Shown here: positions 11,732 through 23,077 of the stretch, in pieces
Position numbering within the stretch: position 1 is the first letter of the stretch
Layout of the letters: each line of letters begins with the position of its first letter
Source: Rutidosis leptorrhynchoides
Lineage: Eukaryota > Streptophyta > Magnoliopsida > Asterales > Asteraceae
Direction of reading: 5' to 3'
Assembly (NCBI RefSeq): GCF_046630445.1
Contig: NC_092341.1
Coordinates: forward strand, 29,340,001-29,404,000
DNA: 64,000 nt
The notes under the pieces: generated by a model
Seen by the model: only the letters and a program-made list of their open reading frames with translations
The model's database searches: none
Told to the model about the DNA's origin: nothing
Program-made: the position numbers and the translations under genes

Positions 11732-14700
11732 TGTAGTGACCCGAACTTTTCCATGTTTATATATATTAATTGAGATTGATGTTTACATGATTAAATGTTT
11801 CCAACATATTAAGCAATCAAACTTGTTAAGACTTGATTAATTGAAATAGGTTTCATATAGACAATTGACCACCCAAGTTGACCGGTGATTCACGAATGTT
11901 AAAACTTGTAAAAAAAACTATATGATGACATATATATGGTTATATATATAGTTAACATGATATTATGATAAGTAAACATATCATTAATTATATTAACAAT
12001 GAACTACATATGTAAAAACAAGACTACTAACTTAATGATTTTGAAACGAGACATATATGTAACGTTTATCGTTGTAACGACATTTAATGTATATATATCA
12101 TATTAAGAGATATTCGTACATCATAATATCATGATAATATAATAATTTAAAATATCTTTTGATATTATAAACATTGGGTTAACAACATTTAACAAGATCG
12201 TTAACCTAAAGGTTTCAAAACAACACTTACATGTAACGACTAACGATGACTTAACGACTCAGTTAAAATGTATATACATGTAGTGTTTTAATATGTATTT
12301 ATACACTTTTGAAAGACTTCAATACACTTATCAAAATACTTCTACTTAACAAAAATGCTTACAATTACATTCTCGTTCAGTTTCATCAACAATTCTACTC
12401 GTATGCACCCGTATTCGTACTCGTACAATACACAGCTTTTAGATGTATGTACTATTGGTATATACACTCCAATGATCAGCTCTTAGCAGCCCATGTGAGT
12501 CACCTAACACATGTGGGAACCATCATTTGGCAACTAGCATGAAATATCTCATAAGATTACAAAAATATGAGTAATCATTCATGACTTATTTACATGAAAA
12601 CAAAATTACATATCCTTTATATCTAATCCATACACCAACGACCAAAAACACCTACAAACACTTTCATTCTTCAATTTTCTTCATCTAATTGAACTCTCTC
12701 AAGTTCTATCTTCAAGTTCTAAGTGTTCTTCATAAATTCCAAAAGTTCTAGTTTCATAAAATCAAGAATACTTTCAAGTTTGCTAGCTCACTTCCAATCT
12801 TGTAAGGTGATCATCCAACCTCAAGAAATCTTTGTTTCTTACAGTAGGTTATCATTCTAATACAAGGTAATAATCATATTCAAACTTTGGTTCAATTTCT
12901 ATAACTATAACAATCTTATTTCAAGTGATGATCTTACTTGAACTTGTTTTCGTGTCATGATTTTGCTTCAAGAACTTTGAGCCATCCAAGGATCCATTGA
13001 AGCTAGATCCATTTTTCTCTTTTCCAGTAGGTTCATCCAAGGAACTTAAGGTAGTAATGATGTTCATAACATCATTCGATTCATACATATAAAGCTATCT
13101 TATTCGAAGGTTTAAACTTGTAATCACTAGAACATAGTTTAGTTAATTCTAAACTTGTTCGCAAACAAAAGTTAATCCTTCTAACTTGACTTTTAAAATC
13201 AACTAAACACATGTTCTATATCTATATGATATGCTAACTTAATGATTTAAAACCTGGAAACACGAAAAACACCGTAAAACCGGATTTACGCCGTCGTAGT
13301 AACACCGCGGGCTGTTTTGGGTTAGTTAATTAAAAACTATGATAAACTTTGATTTAAAAGTTGTTATTCTGAGAAAATGATTTTTATTATGAACATGAAA
13401 CTATATCCAAAAATTATGGTTAAACTCAAAGTGGAAGTATGTTTTCTAAAATGGTCATCTAGACGTCGTTCTTTCGACTGAAATGACTACCTTTACAAAA
13501 ACGACTTGTAACTTATTTTTCCGACTATAAACCTATACTTTTTCTGTTTAGATTCATAAAATAGAGTTCAATATGAAACCATAGCAATTTGATTCACTCA
13601 AAACGGATTTAAAATGAAGAAGTTATGGGTAAAACAAGATTGGATAATTTTTCTCATTTTAGCTACGTGAAAATTTGTAACAAATCTATTCCAACCATAA
13701 CTTAATCAACTTGTATTGTATATTATGTAATCTTGAGATACCATAGACACGTATACAATGTTTCGACCTATCATGTCGACACATCTATATATATTTCGGA
13801 ACAACCATAGACACTCTATATGTGAATGTTGGAGTTAGCTATACAGGGTTGAGGTTGATTCCAAAATATATATAGTTTGAGTTGTGATCAATACTGAGAT
13901 ACGTATACACTGGGTCGTGGATTGATTCAAGATAATATTTATCGATTTATTTCTGTACATCTAACTGTGGACAACTAGTTGTAGGGTACTAACGAGGACA
14001 GCTGACTTAATAAACTTAAAACATCAAAATATATTAAAAGTGTTGTAAATATATTTTGAACATACTTTGATATATATGTATATATTGTTATAGGTTCGTG
14101 AATCAACCAGTGGCCAAGTTTTACTTCCCGACGAAGTAAAAATCTGTGAAAGTGAGTTATAGTCCCACTTTTAAAATCTAATATTTTTGGGATGAGAATA
14201 CATGCAGGTTTTATAAATGATTTACAAAATAGACACAAGTACGTGAAACTACATTCTATGGTTGAATTATCGAAATCGAATATGCCCCTTTTTATTAAGT
14301 CTGGTAATCTAAGAATTAGGGAACATACACCCTAATTGACGCGAATCCTAAAGATAGATCTATTGGGCCTAACAAACCCCATCCAAAGTACCGGATGCTT
14401 TAGTACTTCGAAATTTATATCATATCCGAAGGGTGTCCCGGAATGATGGGGATATTCTTATATATGCATCTTGTTATTGTCGGTTACCAGGTGTTCACCA
14501 TATGAATGATTTTTATCTCTATGTATGGGATGTGTATTGAAATATGAAATCTTGTGGTCTATTGTTACGATTTGATATATATAGGTTAAACCTATAACTC
14601 ACCAACATTTTTGTTGACGTTTTAAGCATGTTTATTCTCAGGTGATTATTAAGAGCTTCCGCTGTCGCATACTTAAATAAGGACAAGATTTGGAGTCCAT

Positions 14701-14984
14701 GCTTGTATGATATTGTGTAAAAACTGCATTCAAGAAACTTATTTTGTTGTAACATATTTGTATTGTAAACCATTATGTAATGGTCGTGTGTAAACAGGAT
14801 ATTTTAGATTATCATTATTTGATAATCTACGTAAAGCTTTTTAAACCTTTATTGATGAAATAAAGGTTATGGTTTGTTTAAAAATGAATGCAGTCTTTGA
14901 AAAACGTCTCATATAGAGGTCAAAACCTCGCAACGAAATCAATTAATATGGAACGTTTTTAATCAATAAGAACGGGACATTTCA
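11732..14984 (+). repeat. 3' LTR of Tekay-1
   Basis: 3253 bp, same ends and length as the 5' LTR; the only mismatch I noticed is 14095 T versus 4245 C. Followed directly by the TSD TGGTA. Confidence 0.96.
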
Positions 14985-16710
14985 TGGTAACCGACAATAA
15001 CAAGATGCATATATAAGAATATCCCCATCATTCCGGGACACCCTTCGGATATGATATAAATTTCGAAGTACTAAAGCATCCGGTACTTTGGATGGGGTTT
15101 GTTAGGCCCAATAGATCTATCTTTAGGATTCGCGTCAATTAGGGTGTCTGTTCCCTAATTCTTAGATTACCAGACTTAATAAAAAGGGGCATATTCGATT
15201 TCGATAATTCAACCATAGAATGTAGTTTCACGTACTTGTGTCTATTTTGTAAATCATTTATAAAACCTGCATGTATTCTCATCCCAAAAATATTAGATTT
15301 TAAAAGTGGGACTATAACTCACTTTCACAGATTTTTACTTCGTCGGGAAGTAAGACTTGGCCACTGGTTGATTCACGAACCTATAACAATATATACATAT
15401 ATATCAAAGTATGTTCAAAATATATTTACAACACTTTTAATATATTTTGATGTTTTAAGTTTATTAAGTCAGCTGTCCTCGTTAGTAACCTACAACTAGT
15501 TGTCCACAGTTAGATGTACAGAAATAAATCGATAAATATTATCTTGAATCAATCCACTACCCAGTGTATACGTATCTCAGTATTGATCACAACTCAAACT
15601 ATATATATTTTGGAATCAACCTCAACCCTGTATAGCTAACTCCAACATTCACATATAGAGTGTCTATGGTTGTTCCGAAATATATATAGATGTGTCGACA
15701 TGATAGGTCGAAACATTGTATACGTGTCTATGGTATCTCAAGATTACATAATATATAATACAAGTTGATTAAGTTATGGTTGGAATAGATTTGTTACCAA
15801 TTTTCACGTAGCTAAAATGAGAAAAATTATCCAATCTTGTTTTACCCATAACTTCTTCATTTTAAATCCATTTTGAGTGAATCAAATTGCTATGGTTTCA
15901 TATTGAACTCTATTTTATGAATCTAAACAAAAAAAGTATAGGTTTCTAGTCGGAAAAATAAGTTACAAGTCGTTTTTGTAAAGGTAGTCATTTCAGTCGA
16001 AAGAACGACGTCTAGATGACCATTTTAGAAAACATACTTCCACTTTGAGTTTAACCATAATTTTTGGATATAGTTTCATGTTCATAATAAAAATCATTTT
16101 CTCAGAATATCAACTTTTAAATCAAAGTTTATCATAGTTTTTGATTAACTAACCCAAAACAGCCCGCGGTGTTACTACGACGGCGTAAATCCGGTTTTAC
16201 GGTGTTTTTCGTGTTTTCAGGTTTTAAATCATTAAGTTAGCATATCATATAGATATAGAACATGTGTTTAGTTGATTTTAAAAGTCAAGTTAGAAGGATT
16301 AACTTTTGTTTGCGAACAAGTTTAGAATTAACTAAACTATGTTCTAGTGATTACAAGTTTAAACCTTCGAATAAGATAGCTTTATATGTATGAATCGAAT
16401 GATGTTATGAACATCATTACTACCTTAAGTTCCTTGGATGAACCTACTGGAAAAGAGAAAAATGGATCTAGCTTCAATGGATCCTTGGATGGCTCAAAGT
16501 TCTTGAAGCAAAATCATGACACGAAAACAAGTTCAAGTAAGATCATCACTTGAAATAAGATTGTTATAGTTATAGAAATTGAACCAAAGTTTGAATATGA
16601 TTATTACCTTGTATTAGAATGATAACCTACTGTAAGAAATAAAGATTTCTTGAGGTTGGATGATCACCTTACAAGATTGGAAGTGAGCTAGCAAACTTGA
16701 AAGTATTCTT

Positions 16711-16937
16711 TTTTTTTTTTTTTTTTTTTTTTTTGAACGGCACGTTAGCTTCGCAGGTTAGTGGTTAGCACACACGCAGTCAGAGGAGGAAACCGGACCG
16801 TAACCAGAGGGTAGAGAGACCGAGGTCTCACAGGTTAAGGCGGGGAAAACCCCCTTGGCGCAAGCGAGACTCGAACCCGGGTCTCTACTCACCTAACACC
16901 CAAAGGCGTTAGACCACTGAGGCAAAGCCCCAATGGC
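16711..16937 (-). mobile_element. tRNA-derived SINE inside the solo LTR
   Basis: A 227-bp insertion absent from the other LTR copies, flanked by a 17-bp TSD (AACTTGAAAGTATTCTT at 16694-16710 and 16938-16954). On the minus strand it starts with a tRNA-like head with box A (AGTGGTCTAACG) and box B (GGTTCGAGTCTC) and ends in poly(A), seen as a T run up to about 16734. It is a Pol III retroposon, not a functional tRNA gene. Confidence 0.92.
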
Positions 16938-17990
16938 AACTTGAAAGTATTCTTGATTTTATGAAACTAGAACTTTTGGAATTTATGAAGAACACTTAGA
17001 ACTTGAAGATAGAACTTGAGAGAGTTCAATTAGATGAAGAAAATTGAAGAATGAAAGTGTTTGTAGGTGTTTTTGGTCGTTGGTGTATGGATTAGATATA
17101 AAGGATATGTAATTTTGTTTTCATGTAAATAAGTCATGAATGATTACTCATATTTTTGTAATCTTATGAGATATTTCATGCTAGTTGCCAAATGATGGTT
17201 CCCACATGTGTTAGGTGACTCACATGGGCTGCTAAGAGCTGATCATTGGAGTGTATATACCAATAGTACATACATCTAAAAGCTGTGTATTGTACGAGTA
17301 CGAATACGGGTGCATACGAGTAGAATTGTTGATGAAACTGAACGAGAATGTAATTGTAAGCATTTTTGTTAAGTAGAAGTATTTTGATAAGTGTATTGAA
17401 GTCTTTCAAAAGTGTATAAATACATATTAAAACACTACATGTATATACATTTTAACTGAGTCGTTAAGTCATCGTTAGTCGTTACATATAAGTGTTGTTT
17501 TGAAACCTTTAGGTTAACGATCTTGTTAAATGTTGTTAACCCAATGTTTATAATATCAAAAGAGATTTTAAATTATTATATTATCATGATATTATGATGT
17601 ATGAATATCTCTTAATATGATATATATACATTAAATGTCGTTACAACGATAAACGTTACATATATGTCTCGTTTCAAAATCATTAAGTTAGTAGTCTTGT
17701 TTTTACATATGTAGTTCATTGTTAATATAATTAATGATATGTTTACTTATCATAATATCATGTTAACTATATATATAACCATATATATGTCATCATATAG
17801 TTTTGTTACAAGTTTTAACGTTCGTGAATCACCGGTCAACTTGGGTGGTCAATTGTCTATATGAAACCTATTTCAATTAATCAAGTCTTAACAAGTTTGA
17901 TTGCTTAACATGTTGGAAACATTTAATCATGTAAACATCAATCTCAATTAATGTATATAAACATGGAAAAGTTCGGGTCACTACAGGTCA

Positions 17991-18300
17991 TACCATCATC
18001 AGCCAGGAGACTGGCCGGAAAAGATGGTGCAGACCGGAGTGGTTGAAATTGCCGGATGAATATGGGGACGGCAGGCAGAGAGGAGAAAAGTTCACCTTGT
18101 GGCTGAAAATGGAAATGGTGGTTGCTGGGGTAAAAATATTGAAGAATTGAAAGAAGAATTAAAATGGAGAAGAAGAAATACAGGCGGCAAGGTGGTGGTG
18201 TGTGGTGGTTAGCTATGGTGGGTTGAAGTGAAATTCAAATTAAAGTGAAAAAAGACAGTGGTTGGGTTTTACATCGGGGAACCCGTTGAGAGAGCTCACT
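17991..18300 (-). other. Displaced 5' leader of LINE-A
   Basis: Removing the solo LTR and one TSD copy joins this segment directly to the LINE-A ORF1 start. On the minus strand it is CT-rich and free of long ORFs, ending in a GATGATGGTATGACC start context. LINE-B has a similarly pyrimidine-rich leader before its ORF1. The outer limit near 18300 is approximate: beyond it the sequence becomes simple AT-rich DNA. Confidence 0.5.
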
Positions 18301-19002
18301 AATTAGAATTAAAAGTATTAATAATTAATAATATTAATAAAATTATTATTATATTATTATTTAAAATTAATACTCATGTATATGGGATATAATCTTTGGT
18401 TGTTACAATGGTGTATACGGTTAATTTGTTTAGACATGGTTTCTTACTATGTTTAGTTTGAAAGTGACATTAACCTTTTAACTTAATTATCAAATATCAA
18501 TATTGGTTGTGTTTACATGAACGTGATATCAGTATACATGTTGGAAAGATCAATCAAAGTTCTATTCCATGGGTACATTTATTGGAAGATACATAACCAA
18601 CATGAATCTATATGTGCCATAACGATCACTAACTAAATATCTCAAAGTTTTATGATGACAAATTGATGTCAATTGATCTATTTTTTATTTTTGTTTATGT
18701 ATGTCTGCAAGTTCTAAGCTTAAATGGTAACCCAAAGTGGGCGTGAGGTATGAACACGAGACGGAATGCTCAACTCATCTAAAGTGATTGTATTTTGGAA
18801 AAAAAAAAAAAAATATGCTTCGCTTTCGATTATTGAATCATTCATTTGTCAATGATTACTTTAATGCTACCATATGTCACATGTATGTAATAGTTGATGG
18901 CCCATTTCAAAAGTGATATTTTCTTTTGGCTTTTTGTAGGTAGCTGTTTGAAACAATTTTTGCTCCACCAAATATGGATGAGCAAACACGGGCTCGTGTA
19001 TT
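18301..19002. other. AT-rich DNA without recognisable genes
   Basis: Starts with A/T simple sequence (18300-18370). An A run near 18801-18813 follows a segment with weak box-B-like similarity that I could not establish as a SINE. No coding region found. Confidence 0.5.
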
Positions 19003-19020
19003 TTTTGTTCTTACAATATT

Positions 19021-19093
19021 TATTTTTTTTTTTTTGAAAAGCAAAAAGAATATTATTAATATTACTCGAATTATAGTATTACAAGTCCCTATA

Positions 19094-19133
<40 letters not shown>
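19021..19133 (-). other. Double poly(A) tail of LINE-B with a 61-nt intervening segment
   Basis: On the plus strand a 37-T run (19097-19133) marks the first tail. Then come 61 non-repetitive bases (19036-19096) and a second T run (19023-19035) abutting the TSD. Because the TSD lies outside both tails, the segment arrived with the LINE. Confidence 0.75.
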
Positions 19134-19136
<3 letters not shown>

Positions 19137-19289
19137 ATGAGGGAACGAACTTGAGTATTCAAGCGGGGGAGGAGGGCGCAACCGTGCCGATCAAGCGGCG
19201 ACAAAGTTGACACACAACCAACCCATTTAATCTACCCCACATAGGCTAACTAGAATAACGAACACTACCTGATTAAAACTATCTACATT

Positions 19290-20354
19290 TTAACCGACAC
19301 CCGTGCGAGATGAGGGAGATGATACATAGAATGACGGGTTGAGAAGCCATTGGTGCCACTCGATTGGTATTTTTTTTTTTGAACGGTTTGAAATCCAACT
19401 AAAACTTTGGGTTTGTATTTCAGAAATTATTGCTGCGGGATTCCATATTTTTCCGGAAAAGATCTTCAGGTTTCTGTGTTTCCATATAATGTAACACGTG
19501 ATCCATTTAGTAGCTTGCCAAAGGGACGAACCGGTTGAGTTATATGTGAAGCCTTGATCGGTGATGGTGGCTTCGTTGATGTTAGATATAAATGCGCTGT
19601 TTTGATTCCACCAGTCGAGAATTTGTGACCAAATTGGAGACACTTTTTGACAATTTACCAATGTATGTTCAGTGGTTTCGATATGATGCTCGCATAAGGG
19701 ACATAAGATCGTATCGAGGTCAATTCCTTTTTTATCAAGTTCACTTCTAACAGGGATTTTTTGCTGGGTCACCCTCCATAGGAAGATGAAGACCTTTTGT
19801 GGAACGTATTTGTTGCGAGTTATTGACAGGTTTCTTGAATTTGCACCAAATTTCAGAGTATTGATCAGATTTGACATTGTTGATGTAGTGAAGATTCCGG
19901 ATGCGTCGAGGGAGAATTTCCATGAGTCAGGGCAATCTGAAATATTTACAGAAGTTATAAGATTATTAAGTTCCGTGAGTTCATCCAATGCGCGGCCACT
20001 AGGAGGTCTGGACCAGTCCCAGTTTCCAGTCGAAGTGGAATTACTACGCAGTATTCTTTCAGCTACGGTTGCTTCTTTTTGGGATTCCAACATGAATAAT
20101 CTATGGAATGATGTTTTTAAGTTCTCAGTTCCGATCCATATATCATTCCAAAAACTAATTGAAGTGCCATTCCCGATGCGCTTTGAAATTGAGGAAGTGA
20201 AGGATGTGCCTACGTTGTCCGCAGTTTTTCCGGCTTTGATAATTTCTTTCCAAATGGTTCGACCTGAAATGTTCCTGCACAAGATGTTAGTATCCAACCC
20301 CCCCCCCCCCCCCCCCCCCCCGGCCCATAAATGCTTTTGATTATTTTTACCCAT
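19290..20354 (-). CDS. LINE-B ORF2 C-terminal part: zinc-binding domain, frameshifted from RT
   Basis: This frame continues ORF2 after the poly-C run, from about 20297. It carries the RT zinc-binding domain (zf-RVT) common in plant LINEs: VFIFLWRVTQQKIP, then LCPLCEHHIETTEHTLVNC with its Cys/His ligands, then a Trp-rich tail. The first 10-20 residues of the frame as read (before the Gly run) duplicate RT sequence out of frame, so the ATG at 20354 is unlikely to be real. The domain probably helps RNA or target binding. Confidence 0.85.
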   Translation of the reverse strand: MGKNNQKHLWAGGGGGGGGLDTNILCRNISGRTIWKEIIKAGKTADNVGTSFTSSISKRIGNGTSISFWNDIWIGTENLKTSFHRLFMLESQKEATVAERILRSNSTSTGNWDWSRPPSGRALDELTELNNLITSVNISDCPDSWKFSLDASGIFTTSTMSNLINTLKFGANSRNLSITRNKYVPQKVFIFLWRVTQQKIPVRSELDKKGIDLDTILCPLCEHHIETTEHTLVNCQKVSPIWSQILDWWNQNSAFISNINEATITDQGFTYNSTGSSLWQATKWITCYIIWKHRNLKIFSGKIWNPAAIISEIQTQSFSWISNRSKKKIPIEWHQWLLNPSFYVSSPSSRTGVG

Positions 20355-23077
20355 AATGCGTTGTTTTCATTTTTAAAGCGCCACCACCACTTACAAAGTA
20401 GTGATATGTTTTTAGCAAAAAGGGATCCCACGTTTAAGCCCCCGCATTCGTAAGGTAAGATTATTTGGTCCCATTTAATCCAATTAATTTTATTATCATT
20501 TGAAGAACCTCCCCAGAAAAATTTCCGCCTTTTAGATTCGAGAACCTTAAGGATAGCGGATGGTGCGTGGAATAAGGAGAAGTAGTATAAAGGGATACTA
20601 CTTAGAATAGATTTGATTATCGTAAGATGGCCTCCGAATGAAATGGATTTGGCAGCCCAATCCGTTAGTCTTTTATCGAATTTTTCAACGATTGGTTGCC
20701 AAGACGAAGAGTGTGAAGTGGGGACTCCGATAGGGAGTCCGAGGTAAGTAAAAGGGGTAGATCCAGCAGAGCAGTTAATGTACTGAGCCATTTGCTCGGT
20801 TTCGATCAAAGAGGTACCGATACCGTAGAGGTTGCTTTTGCGGAAATTAACTTTGAGCCCCGAAATATTTTCAAAGCACTTAAGGAGTTTGGAGATGTGT
20901 TTTGCGTTTCGTTTAGACCACTCACCGAAGAAGATTGTATCGTCTGCATACTGAAGGTGTGTGATAGTGAGATTATCATGTCCGATTTTTAACCCTTGCA
21001 AATGACCATTGGCTAATGCTATTTTGACAAGTATGTTAAGACCTTCAGCAACAATGATGAATAGGAACGGCGATATGGGATCACCTTGACGGATTCCCCT
21101 TTCGGGAGAGAATTCTTTGGTGGGAGACCCGTTAATTAAGACCGATATAGACGATGAGGAAAGACATGCCCGGATGAAACCAATCCATTTTAAACCAAAA
21201 CCCATAGATTGCATGGTTTTAAATAGAAAGTCCCATTCAATGCAATCGAATGCTTTTTCAAAATCAACTTTAAAGATTAGGCCTTTTTGTTTTTTACGTT
21301 TTAATTCATCTATTATTTCGTTTGCAATTAGGACACTATCAAGGATGTTGCGGCCTTTGAGGAAAGCAGTTTGTTCAGATCCTATGACTTTATGGATGAC
21401 CTTTGCAAGGCGATTGGAGAGTATTTTGGTGAGGATTTTATAATAGCTACCTATTAGACATATTGGTCGATATTCATTTAGTTCAATTGGATTAGATTTT
21501 TTCGGAATTAAGGTGAAGAAGGAAGCATTACAACCTCTGGAGATTTCCGCGTTTGTCCAGAACCAATCTAAACAATTAATTAGGTCGTTTTTTATCAGTT
21601 CCCAATGTTTTTTGAAGAATTTCATGTTGAAGCCATCCGGGCCGGGAGCTTTGGAACTATCACAGTTACCTATGGCTTCCCATATTTCTGTTTCATTAAA
21701 TTTAGCTTCTAATAGTTGATTGTCTAAAGAGGTGATGTAATCGAGATGTGGTACATTGTCGAAGGGGCATTCGTCACGAAGATGTTTGGAAAGGAAGACG
21801 TTTTTAAAGTAAGAATATGCTTCTTGTTTTATTAGATTAGGATCTTCAGACCATGTTCCATTGATTGACAGGCCGTGGATGTTGTTTTTACTTGTTCTTT
21901 TTTTAATATAATTGTGAAAATATTTTGAATTTTCATCACCTTCAAGCGCCCATTTGATTCTGGATTTTTGTTTAAGCATGTTTATTTTCTTTTTTTCTTT
22001 GACAGTTTGCTGCATTTTTTCATCGATCCATTTTTGTTTTTCCGATTCAGATAATGGTCTGGTTTCGGCAGTTTGTTCCCAATTATTACATTCAGATATA
22101 TGATCTCGGATTTGTGAGTCAATGTTATCAAGTTGAATACTATGTTTTTTGAGCTCCATTTTTACGTTTTTTAATTTATTACGGAAGATGCAGTCTGGCC
22201 TATTACCAGTAGTCGGAATCGACCAGGCTCTTTCAATGACAATGTCGGCATCTTTAAGGTCGAGCCATGTGTCAAAAACACGTATTGGTTTAGGGCCTGA
22301 ATCGAGGAGGTTATTTCTTAGAATGATAGGACAGTGATCGGAAAGATCACGATCAAGAGTTTTGGAGGATGTATTGGGCCAGATGGTGAAAATGCCATCA
22401 GAGACAAGGAATCGGTCAAGTTTACTGAATTTCATTGTTTTCTCACATATCCTTGTGAATCTTTTTCCACCTAATGGAAGATCAATTAATCCGGAGTTAT
22501 TTATGAAATTATTAAAATTATCTGCCCAATGTTGATTGCAATCTGTATTCATGCGTTCTGTTTTGTTTCTTACTTCATTAAAGTCACCAAAGACAATGTG
22601 TGGAATGTTAAGAGAGTTAATGAGAGATGAGAGTTCGTTCCAGAGTCTTAGTTTTTTTGAGGAAGAATGAGGACCATATACATTAATGAAAGCAATTTCA
22701 GAATCATGCCCTGCCCATGTTCCGCGTATTGCTAAGAAGAATTCGCCCTCAATCGCATAATTGAACGAAAAGATATTAGTATCCCAAATAGTTAAGATAC
22801 CACCGGAAGCACCAACCGAGTCCTTTTGGACGAATTTAAAATCAGAATTACCCCAGAAAGATTCAATGGTGTTATCACCTGTTTGTCCGCATTTGGTTTC
22901 TTGTAGACCTAAAATCGTTGGTTTTTCTTTATTGCAGATACGTTTTAGCCAACTTATTTTACCCGTTTGTCCAATACCCCGAATATTTAAAGAAATTGTA
23001 CACATGAGAAAAAAACTTACAAATATCGATGTGAAGGAGGATGGATTCATTGGAGGTTGCGTCGAATCCCGATGCAT
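20210..23077 (-). CDS. LINE-B ORF2: endonuclease and reverse transcriptase
   Basis: An apurinic-type endonuclease (EEP fold) followed by RT; it nicks the target and copies the RNA from the nick. Endonuclease motifs: GLQETK (about residue 60), GDFNEVRN (about 170) and SDHCPI near residue 245. RT motifs: KAPGPDGF, EYRPICLI, KVDFEKAFD, GIRQGDPISPFLF and the catalytic QYADD near the middle of the protein. The meaningful frame ends at the 24-C run (20298-20321); the residues after it are out of frame and the normal continuation is the next entry. The start overlaps the end of the ORF1 extension by 31 nt. No RNase H domain is visible. Confidence 0.93.
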   Translation of the reverse strand: MHRDSTQPPMNPSSFTSIFVSFFLMCTISLNIRGIGQTGKISWLKRICNKEKPTILGLQETKCGQTGDNTIESFWGNSDFKFVQKDSVGASGGILTIWDTNIFSFNYAIEGEFFLAIRGTWAGHDSEIAFINVYGPHSSSKKLRLWNELSSLINSLNIPHIVFGDFNEVRNKTERMNTDCNQHWADNFNNFINNSGLIDLPLGGKRFTRICEKTMKFSKLDRFLVSDGIFTIWPNTSSKTLDRDLSDHCPIILRNNLLDSGPKPIRVFDTWLDLKDADIVIERAWSIPTTGNRPDCIFRNKLKNVKMELKKHSIQLDNIDSQIRDHISECNNWEQTAETRPLSESEKQKWIDEKMQQTVKEKKKINMLKQKSRIKWALEGDENSKYFHNYIKKRTSKNNIHGLSINGTWSEDPNLIKQEAYSYFKNVFLSKHLRDECPFDNVPHLDYITSLDNQLLEAKFNETEIWEAIGNCDSSKAPGPDGFNMKFFKKHWELIKNDLINCLDWFWTNAEISRGCNASFFTLIPKKSNPIELNEYRPICLIGSYYKILTKILSNRLAKVIHKVIGSEQTAFLKGRNILDSVLIANEIIDELKRKKQKGLIFKVDFEKAFDCIEWDFLFKTMQSMGFGLKWIGFIRACLSSSSISVLINGSPTKEFSPERGIRQGDPISPFLFIIVAEGLNILVKIALANGHLQGLKIGHDNLTITHLQYADDTIFFGEWSKRNAKHISKLLKCFENISGLKVNFRKSNLYGIGTSLIETEQMAQYINCSAGSTPFTYLGLPIGVPTSHSSSWQPIVEKFDKRLTDWAAKSISFGGHLTIIKSILSSIPLYYFSLFHAPSAILKVLESKRRKFFWGGSSNDNKINWIKWDQIILPYECGGLNVGSLFAKNISLLCKWWWRFKNENNALWVKIIKSIYGPGGGGGGGGWILTSCAGTFQVEPFGKKLSKPEKLRTT
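20298..20321. repeat. 24-bp poly-C homopolymer within LINE-B ORF2
   Basis: An uninterrupted run of 24 C (G on the coding strand) sits between the RT and zinc-binding parts and separates their reading frames. Runs like this change length in vivo and are also read badly by sequencers. Confidence 0.9.

Larger units (their letters stand above)
1882..14984 (+). mobile_element. Tekay-1: complete Ty3/gypsy LTR retrotransposon with two extra ORFs
   Basis: The element is 13.1 kb and bounded by the TSD TGGTA (1877-1881 and 14985-14989). Order: 5' LTR, tRNA-Met-type primer-binding site, acidic ORF, F-box ORF, gag-pol, polypurine-type tract, 3' LTR. The RT and C-terminal integrase style (chromodomain-like end with the motif PEFTWERE) point to the Tekay/Del chromovirus lineage. 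I found one LTR difference (C at 4245, T at 14095); the older solo LTR also reads T there, so the change arose in the 5' LTR. With an open gag-pol, this looks recently active. It inserted into an older solo LTR of its own family in the opposite orientation. Confidence 0.95.
1382..17985 (-). mobile_element. Solo LTR of the Tekay-1 family (minus orientation), split by Tekay-1 and carrying a SINE
   Basis: 1382-1881 and 14990-17985 are the reverse complement of the two parts of the 3253-bp Tekay-1 LTR. After removing Tekay-1, its TSD and the SINE, the pieces add up to about 3252 bp, so this is a complete LTR with no internal region. It is flanked by the 5-bp TSD GGTCA at 1377-1381 and 17986-17990, which marks a solo LTR left by LTR-LTR recombination. 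It differs from the Tekay-1 LTRs by scattered substitutions and small indels, so it is older. Confidence 0.93.

Noticed and set aside
16860..16935. tRNA-like sequence with A and B boxes
   Set aside because: Part of a SINE with poly(A) and TSD; no full cloverleaf, so not called as a tRNA gene.
18715..18813. Possible SINE ending in an A run
   Set aside because: No convincing A box, weak B-box similarity and no TSD.
19786..20340. 184-codon plus-strand ORF
   Set aside because: Antisense shadow of the LINE-B ORF2 zinc-binding part.
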